A stretch of 13,532 nt of DNA from an uncultured Eubacteriales bacterium (GCA_948762645.1 CAQBRY010000046.1:1-13532), one strand, 5' to 3'. Positions 1 to 9,250 are shown, numbered from the stretch's first letter. Numbers and translations are program-made. Notes: generated by a model from the sequence alone, not told the origin.

Positions 1-92
1 ATCAAGGACCTTGCAACGCCATTTTTAAATCCCAAAAATATAAATAATGCAAAAAGGATTATTATAACCACATCCAAAAGAAATATACTCAA
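1..92 (-). CDS. CvpA family membrane protein, N-terminal fragment (runs off window)
   Basis: The first 30 codons of a gene that leaves the window at its left edge. It starts with TTG at 92, preceded by a GTGGAG Shine-Dalgarno. The visible residues are a Leu/Asp start (SIFLLDVVIIILF), one hydrophobic helix and then a GFKNGVARSL stretch. This Asp followed by a hydrophobic helix and then G-x-(K/R)-x-G is the usual N-terminus of CvpA/colicin-V-production family inner-membrane proteins. It lies about 140 bp downstream of the DUF5711 gene with its own predicted promoter, so it may be transcribed separately. The family call rests on one helix only. Any small polytopic membrane protein is a possible alternative. 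Confidence 0.55.
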   Translation of the reverse strand, partial: MSIFLLDVVIIILFALFIFLGFKNGVARSL

Positions 93-127
93 CCTAATAC
101 TCCACTCTTTCTTTTATATTTCTAATT

Positions 128-156
128 AATATATCATAAATTTTACCATATAACAA
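128..156 (-). promoter_or_regulatory. Predicted sigma-A promoter for the CvpA-like gene
   Basis: On the minus strand, TTGTTA (151-156) and TATATT (128-133) are separated by exactly 17 bp. The predicted start is about 30 bp upstream of the TTG codon. The surroundings are nearly pure A/T, so chance matches are likely. Between this site and the DUF5711 stop (157-233) I see only AT-only inverted repeats and T-runs, which may serve as a weak terminator for the upstream operon. Confidence 0.4.
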
Positions 157-233
157 CATATATAATCAAAAAAAAATTATATTTTCAACAAAAAATTATC
201 TTATCTAAAGATTATTATAAAAATAATTATAAT

Positions 234-1412
234 TCACTTCAAACTTATATCATAAATTTTATTTTCCTGCATAACATATACTTTACTTGGTGACGCAAGC
301 TTTATAGACTTAGATATACTTGATGTGTCAAAAATACCGTCTAAATTTCCTGATATATTATATACGTAAATTTGATTTTCTGATAACGCAGCAATCTTTC
401 CTCCTTTATATGAAACACTTTGAAATTTAGTATCAGACGAAACTTTTGCAGTTACACTTCCATCTATTCCTATTAATATTATTTCACTGTTTTGTCCACT
501 GTTTGTGGGTAATATATTATAAACTATTCCATGATCTTTATCGAAATCAAAGCAGGAAAGTATTTTTTTGTCATACTCTATATCTTTTTTAGAGCCTGTC
601 CGGGAATTTAGTATACTTACTTTCTTATCCCCGACCACTACAATATTATCATTAGAAAAATATCTAATAAAAAATAACATATTATCGTCAAATTCGAACT
701 GATATTTTGGTTCTTCTGATTTTAAATCGTGTATGTATACAAACGATGTAAGTACTCCTTCCTTCGTATAGAATCCGCAGGTAGATAAAGTCTTTGAATT
801 GTCCGAAACAGCCACATCAGACACACATTTATTTGCAAAATAATATTTATATATTTCCCTATTCGACCCATTATATACAGTCATTTCGCTTAAAAAATCT
901 TTAGAGTCCGTAATTAATGCATACGTCCCTGATTCTGATATGCCACAGCAAATTATCTTATTTTCATATGAAGATTTATATAAAGTTCTAGACAAAGTAT
1001 CTATTCTATAATCATTTCCTCCAACATCATATATTATAAATCTTCCCCCATTATATCTAAACGAGGGATTACTGAAATTGTGATTCTTTACACATATCTG
1101 TTTGGCAGAATTATTAAGAGCTACAAATGAATTGTCGCTTAAAAACAAAACATTGCCGCCATATAAAGTAAAATTGTTATTTTTTATCTTATGATTACTT
1201 ATATCATAGGGAAATCCATTTCCCCTGCCCATAGAACTTATTTTATCCTCAAGAAAATTGACAATGTTATTAGGGTGAAAATGATTTAGATTAAACCACA
1301 TTATTATAGATAAAATACTAATAATCAATATAAAAGAAATATCTTTTACTTTCTTAATATTTCCCTCATAGAAAAAAGGCTTTTTAAATTTTTTTATAAA
1401 ACGATTTGTCAT
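234..1412 (-). CDS. DUF5711 family membrane-anchored beta-propeller-like protein
   Basis: A 392-residue protein of unknown function. Residues 1-23 are basic, residues 24-42 form a single transmembrane helix (SFILIISILSIIMWF), and the remaining roughly 350 residues are probably extracytoplasmic. The outer part begins with a GRGNGFPYDI segment and continues as short repeated beta-rich blades (for example LYGGNVLFLSDNSFVALN and FSNDNIVVVGDKKVSILN), like a WD40/PQQ-type propeller. The GFP motif, the L-S-D blade and the overall length match DUF5711 proteins of Clostridia. The start codon overlaps the truA stop as ATGA (1409-1412), so it is probably translationally coupled to truA. A CvpA-like gene follows. 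No enzymatic motif is visible. Confidence 0.72.
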   Translation of the reverse strand: MTNRFIKKFKKPFFYEGNIKKVKDISFILIISILSIIMWFNLNHFHPNNIVNFLEDKISSMGRGNGFPYDISNHKIKNNNFTLYGGNVLFLSDNSFVALNNSAKQICVKNHNFSNPSFRYNGGRFIIYDVGGNDYRIDTLSRTLYKSSYENKIICCGISESGTYALITDSKDFLSEMTVYNGSNREIYKYYFANKCVSDVAVSDNSKTLSTCGFYTKEGVLTSFVYIHDLKSEEPKYQFEFDDNMLFFIRYFSNDNIVVVGDKKVSILNSRTGSKKDIEYDKKILSCFDFDKDHGIVYNILPTNSGQNSEIILIGIDGSVTAKVSSDTKFQSVSYKGGKIAALSENQIYVYNISGNLDGIFDTSSISKSIKLASPSKVYVMQENKIYDISLK

Positions 1413-2179
1413 AGAATTAATCCTTCGTAAAAAACTTTATTAAGATATAATCCACAAGCCGGAGAAGTAGGACCCGCATATTTACGATTTTTTAAAGATA
1501 ATATAGTATTTATGTCTTCCCCTCTTCCCCTAACGTTTCTAAGAAGAGTTCCAACCATGATTCTAACCATATTATATAAGAATCCGTCCGCCTTTACCTT
1601 AAAAATTATTAAATTTCCTTCTCTGTAAACTTTAAAATATTCAACCGTCCTTGTCATGTCGCCTACTTTCCTTTTATCAAAGGTACAAAACGACGTAAAA
1701 TCCTTTTTTCCTACATAATTTTTGGCCATCATATCTAACTTATACTCATCTAAAGGATACCAATAATGTAAAGCATAGCCATCCAGGAATGGATTTCTAA
1801 TTTGATGATTCCATATTTTATATATGTACTCTTTGCCCCTACATGAATATCTGGCATGAAAATTTTCATCTACATCTATACATTTTAATGCCGATATATC
1901 TTTAGGTAAATACTTATTTATGGCTAAAACTAATTTATTACAAGGTATAGGACTTCCAATTTTAAAACTTATACAGTACATATTAGCATGTACACCGCTG
2001 TCCGTCCTGCTGCATCCCTTTATATCAGGTAAATATCCCAGTACTTTTTTTAACGCTTTTTGATATACTTCTTGAAGTGTAACAGCATTTTTTTGTATTT
2101 GCCACCCGTGATACCTTTTTCCATCATAGCTTATGACCATCATTATATTTCTCTTGCCGCTTATATCAGATAGTTGCAA
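1409..2179 (-). CDS. truA: tRNA pseudouridine(38-40) synthase TruA
   Basis: Isomerises uridines 38-40 in the tRNA anticodon stem-loop to pseudouridine, in the cytoplasm. The conserved N-terminal block ISYDGKRYHGWQIQ is followed by the catalytic block GCSRTDSGVHA. The nucleophilic Asp is residue 60 from the start chosen here. The C-terminal GFLYNMVRIMVGTLL signature is also present. I chose TTG at 2179 (256 aa) because AGGAGTG lies at ideal spacing in front of it and the family normally begins about ten residues before ISYDG. An upstream ATG at 2221 would add 14 residues inside ecfT with no good binding site. The start lies 19 bp inside the end of ecfT and the stop overlaps the DUF5711 start, both signs of coupled translation. 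Function is certain; only the start is in question. Confidence 0.93.
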   Translation of the reverse strand: MQLSDISGKRNIMMVISYDGKRYHGWQIQKNAVTLQEVYQKALKKVLGYLPDIKGCSRTDSGVHANMYCISFKIGSPIPCNKLVLAINKYLPKDISALKCIDVDENFHARYSCRGKEYIYKIWNHQIRNPFLDGYALHYWYPLDEYKLDMMAKNYVGKKDFTSFCTFDKRKVGDMTRTVEYFKVYREGNLIIFKVKADGFLYNMVRIMVGTLLRNVRGRGEDINTILSLKNRKYAGPTSPACGLYLNKVFYEGLIL

Positions 2180-2961
2180 TATATCACTCCTATCAATATA
2201 ACAATTATATATACTAAGCATAAAATATCAAGAATTCCTATTTTAAATTCTCGAATACTTGTTCTTTTAATAATATCGTTATAGCACCGGCTTTCCATAG
2301 CTACGGCTAAATCTGAAGCTCTTTTAAAAGATAAAAAAAACAAGGGAAATATTACCGGTATATAAGCTTTTACTTTCTTTATAATATTTTTATCATCTAA
2401 GTCTGCCCCTCTTGACCTTTGGGCATCTATTATTTTATTAGTTTCCTCAAAAATTATAGGAACAAACTTTAATGATATAGTAATCATAGTGGCAATATCC
2501 TGAACGTTAATTTTAAATATACTAAGCGGTTTCATAAAAGTTTCTATCGCAAAAGACATATCATTTGGAGACGTCGTAAACATCACTGAGCTGCTCACAA
2601 ATAATAAGCTTGCTATCCTTAAAATAATTACCACACTATTTTTTATACTGTCAAACGTTACAGTAAAAATCCAAAATTTAAAAATCGCCTCTCCATAGCC
2701 ATAAAAAGCATTAAATATACAAGATAATAATATAAAAAATAAAATATATTTTGTACTTTGAAAATACACTTTAAAAGATGTCCCCGAAAATATAACTATT
2801 AACATAACGCTTAAAACCAAAATAAACAAAGAAAACAAATTTCCAGATATAAAAGATATTATCATAAAAATAATAGATGATAATAACTTTATTCTAGGAT
2901 CTAATTTATGTAGCAATGAATTTCCCGGAATATATTGCCCCAAATACATATTTCCCATCAT
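2161..2961 (-). CDS. ecfT: ECF transporter transmembrane component EcfT
   Basis: A 266-residue polytopic membrane protein that couples ATP hydrolysis by EcfA1/EcfA2 to interchangeable substrate-binding S components (vitamins and similar micronutrients). It opens with YLGQYIPGNSLLHKLDPRIKLL, the typical EcfT N-terminus. Hydrophobic segments follow around residues 27-60, 70-88, 108-130 and 243-262. The two coupling-helix motifs are QRSRGADL (SRG 183-185) and AMESRCYND (SRC 224-226). The Gly-to-Cys in the second motif is, as far as I recall, common in clostridial EcfT. No S component is encoded here, as expected for a shared (group II) energising module. The start ATG lies 7 bp after the ecfA2 stop with only a weak GCGGG-like binding site. 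ATG at residue 5 is an alternative. Confidence 0.92.
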   Translation of the reverse strand: MMGNMYLGQYIPGNSLLHKLDPRIKLLSSIIFMIISFISGNLFSLFILVLSVMLIVIFSGTSFKVYFQSTKYILFFILLSCIFNAFYGYGEAIFKFWIFTVTFDSIKNSVVIILRIASLLFVSSSVMFTTSPNDMSFAIETFMKPLSIFKINVQDIATMITISLKFVPIIFEETNKIIDAQRSRGADLDDKNIIKKVKAYIPVIFPLFFLSFKRASDLAVAMESRCYNDIIKRTSIREFKIGILDILCLVYIIVILIGVIYCNYLI

Positions 2962-2968
2962 ATATAAA

Positions 2969-3829
2969 TTACCCGCTTTGCTTCCTTAATAGCTTAAGTA
3001 TTTCGTCGGTAGCACTTTCTACAGTAACAACTTTTTTATTTATATTATATCCTTTATTAGAAATATTAGAAATTATTTTTGTAACTTGAGGCACGTCCAA
3101 ATTCATACTCTTTAAATTATCATAATCATAAAATATGTTCTCCGGAGTATCTACCATTTTGATTTTTCCCTTTTCCATAACTACTACCCTATCAGAAATC
3201 TGTGCTACTTCCTCCATAGAATGGGAAATAAATATAACCACACCTTTGTTTTTACTATGATACTCCAACACATTATTTATTATATTCTCTCTTGACAAAG
3301 GATCAAGCCCGGAAGTAGGTTCATCTAAAATTAATACTCTAGGATTCATTGCAAATATTCCGGCAATGGCTACTCTTCTTTTTTCTCCTCCTGAAAGCTC
3401 AAATGGAGAGCGATTTAAAAATTTTTTATCCATATTTACAAATCTTAAAGCTTCATATACTTTCCCTTCTATATCTTTTTCACTTAAACCCTGATTTCTT
3501 GGTCCAAATGCAATGTCTTCATACACAGTCTGAGAAAACAACTGCTTTTCCGGATACTGAAAAACCAGTCCCACTTTAAAATAAACGTCTTTTCTGCTTT
3601 TATAGTCTTTCCAGATGTCTTTTCCATATAAAAGTACCTTCCCGGATGTAGGTCTCATAATACTGTTGAGCATCTGAACAAACGTAGACTTTCCAGACCC
3701 CGTGTGGCCTATTATTCCTATTATCTCTGAGTCGCTAATTGATAAGTTAATGTTATCAACAGCTTTTTTTTCCAAGGGCGTACCTTTATTATAAACATAG
3801 GAAAGACCACTAATATCTAATGCTGACAT
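2969..3829 (-). CDS. ecfA2: ECF transporter ATPase subunit EcfA2
   Basis: One of the two ABC ATPases of the energy-coupling factor module, 286 aa, cytoplasmic face of the membrane. Motifs in order are Walker A GHTGSGKST (41-49), Q-loop VFQYPEKQLF with Gln91, signature LSGGEKRRVAIAG (from 145), Walker B VLILDEP with catalytic Glu170, and H-loop His203. The Q-loop context (QYPEKQLF-QTVYEDIAFGP) is characteristic of EcfA2 as opposed to EcfA1 (QNPDNQ). Its start overlaps the ecfA1 stop by 13 bp and ecfT follows immediately. Order and overlaps indicate one A1-A2-T complex made from a single message. The substrate depends on S components encoded elsewhere in the genome. Confidence 0.94.
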   Translation of the reverse strand: MSALDISGLSYVYNKGTPLEKKAVDNINLSISDSEIIGIIGHTGSGKSTFVQMLNSIMRPTSGKVLLYGKDIWKDYKSRKDVYFKVGLVFQYPEKQLFSQTVYEDIAFGPRNQGLSEKDIEGKVYEALRFVNMDKKFLNRSPFELSGGEKRRVAIAGIFAMNPRVLILDEPTSGLDPLSRENIINNVLEYHSKNKGVVIFISHSMEEVAQISDRVVVMEKGKIKMVDTPENIFYDYDNLKSMNLDVPQVTKIISNISNKGYNINKKVVTVESATDEILKLLRKQSG

Positions 3830-4680
3830 TTAACTTCCTCCAAAAGAGATAAGATTTCTTTTGTGCATAGCTTCGTATCTGGGAACTTTGATTTTATTTT
3901 ATAACCTTGCTTTTCAAGATTACAAAGTAATTTTATTGAAGAAGGTGGCAATAGTCCATAATCATTAAATAAACATTCGCTTTGAAAAAGTTCTTCAGGA
4001 GTCATTTCCGATGCAATACTTCCCCGATCCATTATAATCACTCTGTCCGAAAGCGACAATTCGTACATATCGTGAGTTATAAGCACTACGGTTCTGCCAA
4101 ACTGTTTGTTGAGCTTTACTATAGTCTCCAGCACTTCCTCTTTTCCGCTTGGATCAAGCATTGAAGTAGGTTCGTCTAAAACGATACATTCGGGATTCAT
4201 AGCAAGTATCCCAGCTATAGCTACTCTTTGTTTTTGTCCGCCGGATAGAGCGTAAGTCGGACTTCCTCTATATTCATACATCCCAACGCACCTTAAAGCT
4301 CTATCTATACTTTCTCTCATTATATGCCTGTCTATTCCTAAATTCTCAAGCCCAAAAGCTACGTCTTCTTCCACTACACTGGAAATTATTTGATTATCAG
4401 GGTTTTGCATTACTAATCCTACTTTTTGACGTATATCAAAAACTCTCTGCTCACATTTAGTGTTTATCCCGCCAACTATTACTTCTCCTTTGCTAGGCAC
4501 TAATACGGCGTTAAAATGTTTAGAAAGAGTAGATTTCCCACAACCATTTTTTCCAACTAAAGATATAAACTCTCCTTTACCTATTTTAAGATTTATATTT
4601 TTTAAAATATCTATTTTATTATCTCCATATTCACTTATGGGAGAAAAACTTACATCATTAAATAAAATAAAATCTTCCAT
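3817..4680 (-). CDS. ecfA1: ECF transporter ATPase subunit EcfA1
   Basis: Partner ATPase of EcfA2, 287 aa. Walker A is GKNGCGKST (43-51). The Q-loop VMQNPDNQIISSVVEEDVAFG has Gln92, and the segment is the EcfA1 hallmark. The signature LSGGQKQRVAIAG starts at 145, Walker B VLDEP has Glu170, and the switch His is 203. A C-terminal extension of about 70 residues after the ATPase core is normal for the family. The ATG abuts the stop of the upstream methyltransferase gene (TAA directly followed by ATG), and its own end overlaps ecfA2 by 13 bp, so translation is likely coupled along the operon. No riboswitch is seen ahead of it, since it is embedded in the operon. Confidence 0.94.
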   Translation of the reverse strand: MEDFILFNDVSFSPISEYGDNKIDILKNINLKIGKGEFISLVGKNGCGKSTLSKHFNAVLVPSKGEVIVGGINTKCEQRVFDIRQKVGLVMQNPDNQIISSVVEEDVAFGLENLGIDRHIMRESIDRALRCVGMYEYRGSPTYALSGGQKQRVAIAGILAMNPECIVLDEPTSMLDPSGKEEVLETIVKLNKQFGRTVVLITHDMYELSLSDRVIIMDRGSIASEMTPEELFQSECLFNDYGLLPPSSIKLLCNLEKQGYKIKSKFPDTKLCTKEILSLLEEVKCQH

Positions 4681-5562
4681 TTAGGTACTCTCCCATATAG
4701 CAGTCGACCCTGATGGTAAAATTAAACCCGTAGATTTTACAGGTATTCCTATCTCGGAACAACTTACTTTGCCTCCTCGTTTTTTCTTTAAAACTTTTGA
4801 AAGCATGTAGTGCATAGTATATGGAGATAAACCCGTAGTATAAGAATTCAAGATAAAAAATGCAGGATTTTCCGACAGCAACTTTTCACATAAATCTAAA
4901 AATAAGTACAGATCCTTTTCTATCTTCCAAATCTCACCGTTACTTCCCCTTCCGTAAGACGGGGGGTCCATAATAATAGCGTCGTATTTCTTTTCGCGTC
5001 TTATTTCCTTTTTCACAAACTTTATGCAATCATCTACAATCCACCTTATAGCATCATCGGCTATATTTGAGATAAAAGCATTTTCTTTTGCCCACGAAAC
5101 CATACCCTTTGAAGAGTCGACATGGCATACCTTTGCTCCAACCTTAGTACAAGCAAGTGTTGCACCTCCTGTGTAAGCAAATAAATTTAGTATATTTAGG
5201 CGTCTGCCGGACTTTAAAATCATATCTCTGATTAAATCCCAATTTACAGCTTGTTCAGGAAAAATTCCCGTATGCTTAAACCCCATAGTTTTAACATAAA
5301 AGTTTAGATCTTTATAAGACAACCTCCACTTATCTTTTATATCAGTAATAATCTGCCAATTTCCTCCGCCTTTATTCGATCTATGATATATTCCGTCGGG
5401 ATTATTCCATGTTTCCTTCGCAAAATCTGATTTCCATATTATTTGCGGATCAGGTCTTATTAAAATTTTATTCCCCCATCTTTCGAGTCTATTGCCCTCA
5501 GACGTATCTAAAAGCTCGTAATCTTGCCACTGTGCAAATCTCATAAATTTAAATTTCTCCAA
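4681..5562 (-). CDS. Class I SAM-dependent methyltransferase, RlmI/RlmK-like (probable RNA methylase)
   Basis: A 293-residue Rossmann-fold methyltransferase. SAM-binding motif I is LNLFAYTGGATL (127-136). An acidic residue after strand 2 (HVDSSKGM, Asp149) would contact the SAM ribose, and the catalytic-type motif is MDPPSYGRG (198-206). The arrangement, with an N-terminal beta region and G-F-K-H-T-G-I-F-P-E-Q before motif I, matches the family around RlmI/RlmK that acts on 23S rRNA. The exact target here is not deducible from sequence. The usual PUA domain of RlmI is not evident, so this is the shorter form. It is separated from glmM by 8 bp and abuts ecfA1. Confidence 0.8.
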   Translation of the reverse strand: MEKFKFMRFAQWQDYELLDTSEGNRLERWGNKILIRPDPQIIWKSDFAKETWNNPDGIYHRSNKGGGNWQIITDIKDKWRLSYKDLNFYVKTMGFKHTGIFPEQAVNWDLIRDMILKSGRRLNILNLFAYTGGATLACTKVGAKVCHVDSSKGMVSWAKENAFISNIADDAIRWIVDDCIKFVKKEIRREKKYDAIIMDPPSYGRGSNGEIWKIEKDLYLFLDLCEKLLSENPAFFILNSYTTGLSPYTMHYMLSKVLKKKRGGKVSCSEIGIPVKSTGLILPSGSTAIWEST

Positions 5563-5570
5563 TAACTCTC

Positions 5571-6923
5571 TTAATTTTTCAATAATTCCTTTAATTTAAT
5601 GCATATATCATTCATTACTTCTTTAAGTAAAACTTCGTCAATACACTCAACCATTATTCTTATAAGCGGCTCCGTACCGGACTCCCTTACAACTACTCTG
5701 CCCTTATCTGCAAGTTTTTCTTCAGAATCGAAAATTATTTTATTGACTTTTTCATTACTGTTAAACTCTAGTTTCTGCTTTTGTGAGACCTCTACGTTCA
5801 AAATAGACTGCGGATATTTCGTCACCAGCTTACTAATTTCAGACAACTTCATTTTCCCCTGATTTAATATATTTAAAAGCCATACAGCAGTCAACTGTCC
5901 GTCACCAGTCGTAGAATAGTCAAGAAGTATCATATGCCCGGATTGTTCCCCGCCCAAATTATATCCTTTATCAAGCATTTCCTCTAAAACATACCTATCA
6001 CCAACTTTTGTTGAGGAGAACTCTATTTCTTCACGCTTACAAAAATCCGTAAATCCCATATTAGTCATTATAGTACCTACAACCGTATTTTTTCTGAGCA
6101 TACCATTTTGCTTCATATACATAGCGCAAATTGCCATAATGACGTCTCCGTCAACGACTTCACCATTTTCGTCAACAGCTAAACATCTATCAGCGTCTCC
6201 GTCAAAGGCTATTCCTAAATCCATATTATTATCTTTTACATATTTGGATAATCCTTCTAAATGTGTTGACCCACAATTGTCATTTATATTTATGCCATTC
6301 GGATTATTAGAAATAATATGGCAGTCTGCTTTTAGATCTTTAAACAACTTTTCAGCCGTAGAACATGCACTGCCGTTTGAGCAATCAACAGCTACTTTCA
6401 TTCCGGAAAAATCTTTATTAACGCAGGATTCTAAATGTAAAATATAGTCTCTTACAGCACCAGTTTCTACAATAACATTTCCCAATTTATCCCCAATAAG
6501 ATTTTCTTCGTTTTCAAATCCTGTTTCTAATAACTCCTCAATCTGGTTTTCAATCTTATCAGGTAATTTATATCCATTTGAATCAAATATCTTTATACCA
6601 TTAAATTCATAGGAATTATGAGAAGCAGAAATCATAATGCCCGCATCCGCACTATACTTTTTTACCAAATACGCAACTGCAGGAGTCGGGACAACACCTA
6701 AAAGTAAAACGTCCGCTCCGGCAGAACATATTCCAGCCTGAAGTGCTCCTTCAAGCATATTTGAAGATAATCTCGTATCTTTTCCGATTAATATCTTCGG
6801 CTTTTTATGTTTATTGTTCGCTAATACTTCCGATACTGCTCTACCTATGTTCATAGCCAGTTCACAAGTTAAATCTTTGTTGGCTATTCCACGTACGCCA
6901 TCCGTACCAAAAATTCTGCCCAT
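5571..6923 (-). CDS. glmM: Phosphoglucosamine mutase GlmM
   Basis: Converts glucosamine-6-phosphate to glucosamine-1-phosphate, a committed step toward UDP-GlcNAc for peptidoglycan. It is 450 aa, the standard family length. Features in order are the N-terminal FGTDGVRG, the phosphoserine loop ISASHNSYEFNGIK with catalytic Ser101, the metal-binding loop DGDADR (242-247), the sugar-specificity loop GEQSGH (326-331) and the phosphate-binding RESGTEPLIRIM (from 413). GEQSGH with S101 distinguishes GlmM from general phosphomannomutases. AAGGAGT precedes the ATG with good spacing. It lies 30 bp after ruvB and is probably in the same transcript, though an internal promoter cannot be excluded. Confidence 0.96.
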   Translation of the reverse strand: MGRIFGTDGVRGIANKDLTCELAMNIGRAVSEVLANNKHKKPKILIGKDTRLSSNMLEGALQAGICSAGADVLLLGVVPTPAVAYLVKKYSADAGIMISASHNSYEFNGIKIFDSNGYKLPDKIENQIEELLETGFENEENLIGDKLGNVIVETGAVRDYILHLESCVNKDFSGMKVAVDCSNGSACSTAEKLFKDLKADCHIISNNPNGININDNCGSTHLEGLSKYVKDNNMDLGIAFDGDADRCLAVDENGEVVDGDVIMAICAMYMKQNGMLRKNTVVGTIMTNMGFTDFCKREEIEFSSTKVGDRYVLEEMLDKGYNLGGEQSGHMILLDYSTTGDGQLTAVWLLNILNQGKMKLSEISKLVTKYPQSILNVEVSQKQKLEFNSNEKVNKIIFDSEEKLADKGRVVVRESGTEPLIRIMVECIDEVLLKEVMNDICIKLKELLKN

Positions 6924-6953
6924 ATATTAATACTCCTTAAAAAGTAGTGTAAA

Positions 6954-8003
6954 TTAAAATTTTATTTGATCTTCCAAATCATTGTCTGGAGGTAAAATAC
7001 CTAAATGAGTGTATGCGGCCTTAGTTGCACATCTTCCTCTGGACGTCCTGCTTAAAAAACCAATCTGCATAAGATACGGTTCATAAACGTCTTCTATAGT
7101 TATAGCTTCCTCCCCTATTGAGGACGCTATAGTTTCAAGACCTACAGGTCCACCGCTGTAAGACCTTATAAGCGTTTCTAAAAGTTTTCTGTCATTAGAA
7201 TCAAGACCAAGTTCATCCACTTCGAGTCTATCCAAGGCATCTTTAGCGATTTCAAATGTAATTTTACCGTTATTTATTACCTGTGCAAAGTCTCTTACTC
7301 TTTTAAGCATTCTATTAGCAATTCGAGGCGTACCTCTTGACCTTGAAGATATTTCAAGTGCTCCGTCATCATCTATGAGTATACCGAGTATGCCGGCACT
7401 TCTTTTGACTATTACCGCAAGTTCTTCCGGAGAATAAAGTTCCAGTCTGAGTACTACGCCGAATCTGTCTCTAAGCGGAGCTGTTAATTGACCTGCTCTG
7501 GTAGTTGCTCCTACTAAGGTAAACTTTTCAAGTGGCAAATGATATGACGTTGCCATTTGTCCTTTTCCGGTTACGATATCTATTGAAAAATCCTCCATAG
7601 CAGGATAAAGTATTTCTTCCACGCTTCGAGAAAGTCTGTGAATCTCGTCTATAAAAAGTACGTCTCCCCTTTTAAGACCAGTAAGTATTGCAGCTAAATC
7701 TCCGGGTCTTTCTATGGCCGGCCCCGACGTTATTTTTATATTTACTCCCAATTCCTTTGAAATTATTACGGATAAAGTCGTTTTACCAAGTCCCGGAGGA
7801 CCGTATAGTAAAACATGATCCAAAGGTTCCCGTCTTATTTTGGCGGCCTCTATAAAAACAGATAAATTATCCTTTACTTTACTTTGTCCTATATACTCGC
7901 TAAGGCTCAGAGGTCTTAAAGGATTATCCACTTCCATACTATCATATGTATTTTCCTGAGGATCTAGAAGTCTATTTTCCAAGTCGTTACTCAAATATAT
8001 CAA
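6954..8003 (-). CDS. ruvB: Holliday junction branch migration helicase RuvB
   Basis: AAA+ motor of the RuvAB branch-migration complex, 349 aa. Visible are Walker [10 protein letters not shown] (68-76), Walker B VLFIDEIH with Asp119 and Glu120, sensor 1 [11 protein letters not shown] (164-174), the arginine-finger region PLRDRFG (177-183) and the sensor 2/winged-helix region [13 protein letters not shown]. The C-terminal segment [18 protein letters not shown] is the conserved DNA-binding winged helix. The start overlaps the ruvA stop (ATGA, 8000-8003), giving coupled synthesis of the two complex partners. Confidence 0.97.
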   Translation of the reverse strand: MIYLSNDLENRLLDPQENTYDSMEVDNPLRPLSLSEYIGQSKVKDNLSVFIEAAKIRREPLDHVLLYGPPGLGKTTLSVIISKELGVNIKITSGPAIERPGDLAAILTGLKRGDVLFIDEIHRLSRSVEEILYPAMEDFSIDIVTGKGQMATSYHLPLEKFTLVGATTRAGQLTAPLRDRFGVVLRLELYSPEELAVIVKRSAGILGILIDDDGALEISSRSRGTPRIANRMLKRVRDFAQVINNGKITFEIAKDALDRLEVDELGLDSNDRKLLETLIRSYSGGPVGLETIASSIGEEAITIEDVYEPYLMQIGFLSRTSRGRCATKAAYTHLGILPPDNDLEDQIKF

Positions 8004-8599
8004 TTCCCCTTACTTATAGATTGAAGAGCTGTTCTTATCAGCTGTTCTACAGGTAAAGATGCATCCAATCCTGACAGTGCAGATGATATTACATTTTGAT
8101 TATATCCTAACACCTCAAGGGCTTTTGAAGCCTCTAAAATATTTCTTGATGCAGATAATACTCCAAAATCACTGTTTTTCTTTTCAATTTTAGACATCTT
8201 AAATTTATCCCTAAGCTCCAAAACTATCCTCTCTGCAGTCTTTTTTCCTACACCAGATACCTTCGTAATACTGCTGCTGTCATTTGACGAAACAAAAAAT
8301 GCAATTTGCGACGCACTGAACTCGGAAAGTATAGCAAGTCCTGCCTTAGGTCCGACCCCAGACACTGAAGTTAACATCTTAAAACAGTTTAATTCATCAA
8401 TATCTGAAAATCCAAATAAATCTACGGCATTTTCTCTTACATTCATATATGTAAATACTTTAACTTCGTTTCCAATTTCTTGTTTCACTGCTCTTTGAGT
8501 TTCGCCACTTGTTAAGCATTTATACCCTACTCCACAGCATTCTACCACAATATAATTGTCTTCTACAAAAATAAGTGTTCCCCTTAAACTATATATCAA
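8000..8599 (-). CDS. ruvA: Holliday junction branch migration protein RuvA
   Basis: Four-way-junction-binding tetramer that loads RuvB, 199 aa, normal family length. Domain I is an OB-fold starting [11 protein letters not shown]. Two helix-hairpin-helix motifs follow, [12 protein letters not shown] (around 77-87) and [13 protein letters not shown] (113-125). After a variable linker, the RuvB-binding domain III occupies about 151-199 ([19 protein letters not shown]). It begins 4 bp after the ruvC stop and overlaps ruvB by 4 bp, the usual ruvCAB arrangement in Firmicutes that lack an SOS-only operon. Confidence 0.96.
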   Translation of the reverse strand: MIYSLRGTLIFVEDNYIVVECCGVGYKCLTSGETQRAVKQEIGNEVKVFTYMNVRENAVDLFGFSDIDELNCFKMLTSVSGVGPKAGLAILSEFSASQIAFFVSSNDSSSITKVSGVGKKTAERIVLELRDKFKMSKIEKKNSDFGVLSASRNILEASKALEVLGYNQNVISSALSGLDASLPVEQLIRTALQSISKGN

Positions 8600-8603
8600 C
8601 TTA

Positions 8604-9107
8604 TTATCTCCTTCTCATCAAAAGACTATTTATCCTCTTTCCCGAACTGTTCGAATGACATATTGCTATAGCTAATGCATCTGCTGCGTCATCGGGTTTG
8701 GGAGTGTCTTTTAATAAAAGTAATTTTTTGGTCATTTCCATAATTTGATTCTTTTGCGCTTTGCCATATCCAGTAATAGACATTTTAACTTCCAACGGAG
8801 TATATTCATATATCGGTATTTTATATTTTCTCGCAGCTAATAATATTACCCCTCTAGCTTGTGCAACGTCTATTGCAGTTTTGTGATTGTTTTGGAAATA
8901 AAGTTTCTCTATAGACACCTCAGAAGGATTAAATTCATTTATTAATTTAGACACCTGGTCAAATATTATTTCAAGTCTTGAATCAAAATTATCTTTAGCC
9001 TCCGTAATAATAGCTCCATGTTTCCTATACTTATATCTACTATTTTCATACTCAATAATACCATATCCTATGATCGCATAGCCAGGGTCTATACCTAATA
9101 TTATCAT
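8604..9107 (-). CDS. ruvC: Holliday junction resolvase RuvC
   Basis: Endonuclease that cuts Holliday junctions, 167 aa. All four catalytic acids can be placed: Asp7 (MIILGIDPGY), Glu67 (VSIEKLYF), Asp140 and Asp143 (KPDDAADALAIA). The latter pair keeps the D-x-x-D spacing of the E. coli enzyme. AGAGGT lies 7 bp before the ATG. First gene of the housekeeping run. A weak TATATA-type -10 about 30 bp upstream is the only promoter candidate I see, and a hairpin at 9161-9197 separates it from the small ORFs behind it. Confidence 0.97.
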   Translation of the reverse strand: MIILGIDPGYAIIGYGIIEYENSRYKYRKHGAIITEAKDNFDSRLEIIFDQVSKLINEFNPSEVSIEKLYFQNNHKTAIDVAQARGVILLAARKYKIPIYEYTPLEVKMSITGYGKAQKNQIMEMTKKLLLLKDTPKPDDAADALAIAICHSNSSGKRINSLLMRRR

Positions 9108-9160
9108 TTATTATACCTCTATTCAACAAACAAATTTTTATATAAATAAATTAAACACTA

Positions 9161-9197
9161 AATAAACCGTATTAAATGTACCCTAGTACGGTTTATT
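9161..9197 (-). terminator. Hairpin between small ORFs and ruvC, probable terminator
   Basis: A perfect 11-bp inverted repeat, AATAAACCGTA at 9161-9171 against TACGGTTTATT at 9187-9197, with a few further pairs in the loop. The stem has an A-rich 5' arm and T-rich 3' arm, so it could work in either direction. It lies about 55 bp after the stop of the 107-residue ORF and about 55 bp before ruvC, so it most likely ends transcription from the small ORFs. The trailing T-tract is interrupted, which makes efficiency uncertain. Confidence 0.55.
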
Positions 9198-9250
9198 AAT
9201 ATTTTATAGAAATATCATTCGAATAACAATTTTCAAAATATATAGTCTGA

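Noticed and set aside
4600..5570. Vitamin riboswitch controlling the ECF genes
   Set aside because: There is no untranslated space: the methyltransferase stop abuts the ecfA1 start, and nothing resembling a riboswitch core lies in the 8-bp gap before it.
3349..6447. Several plus-strand open frames (for example 3349-3579, 4460-4684, 6139-6447)
   Set aside because: All are opposite well-conserved ecfA, glmM and neighbouring genes and have no independent support.
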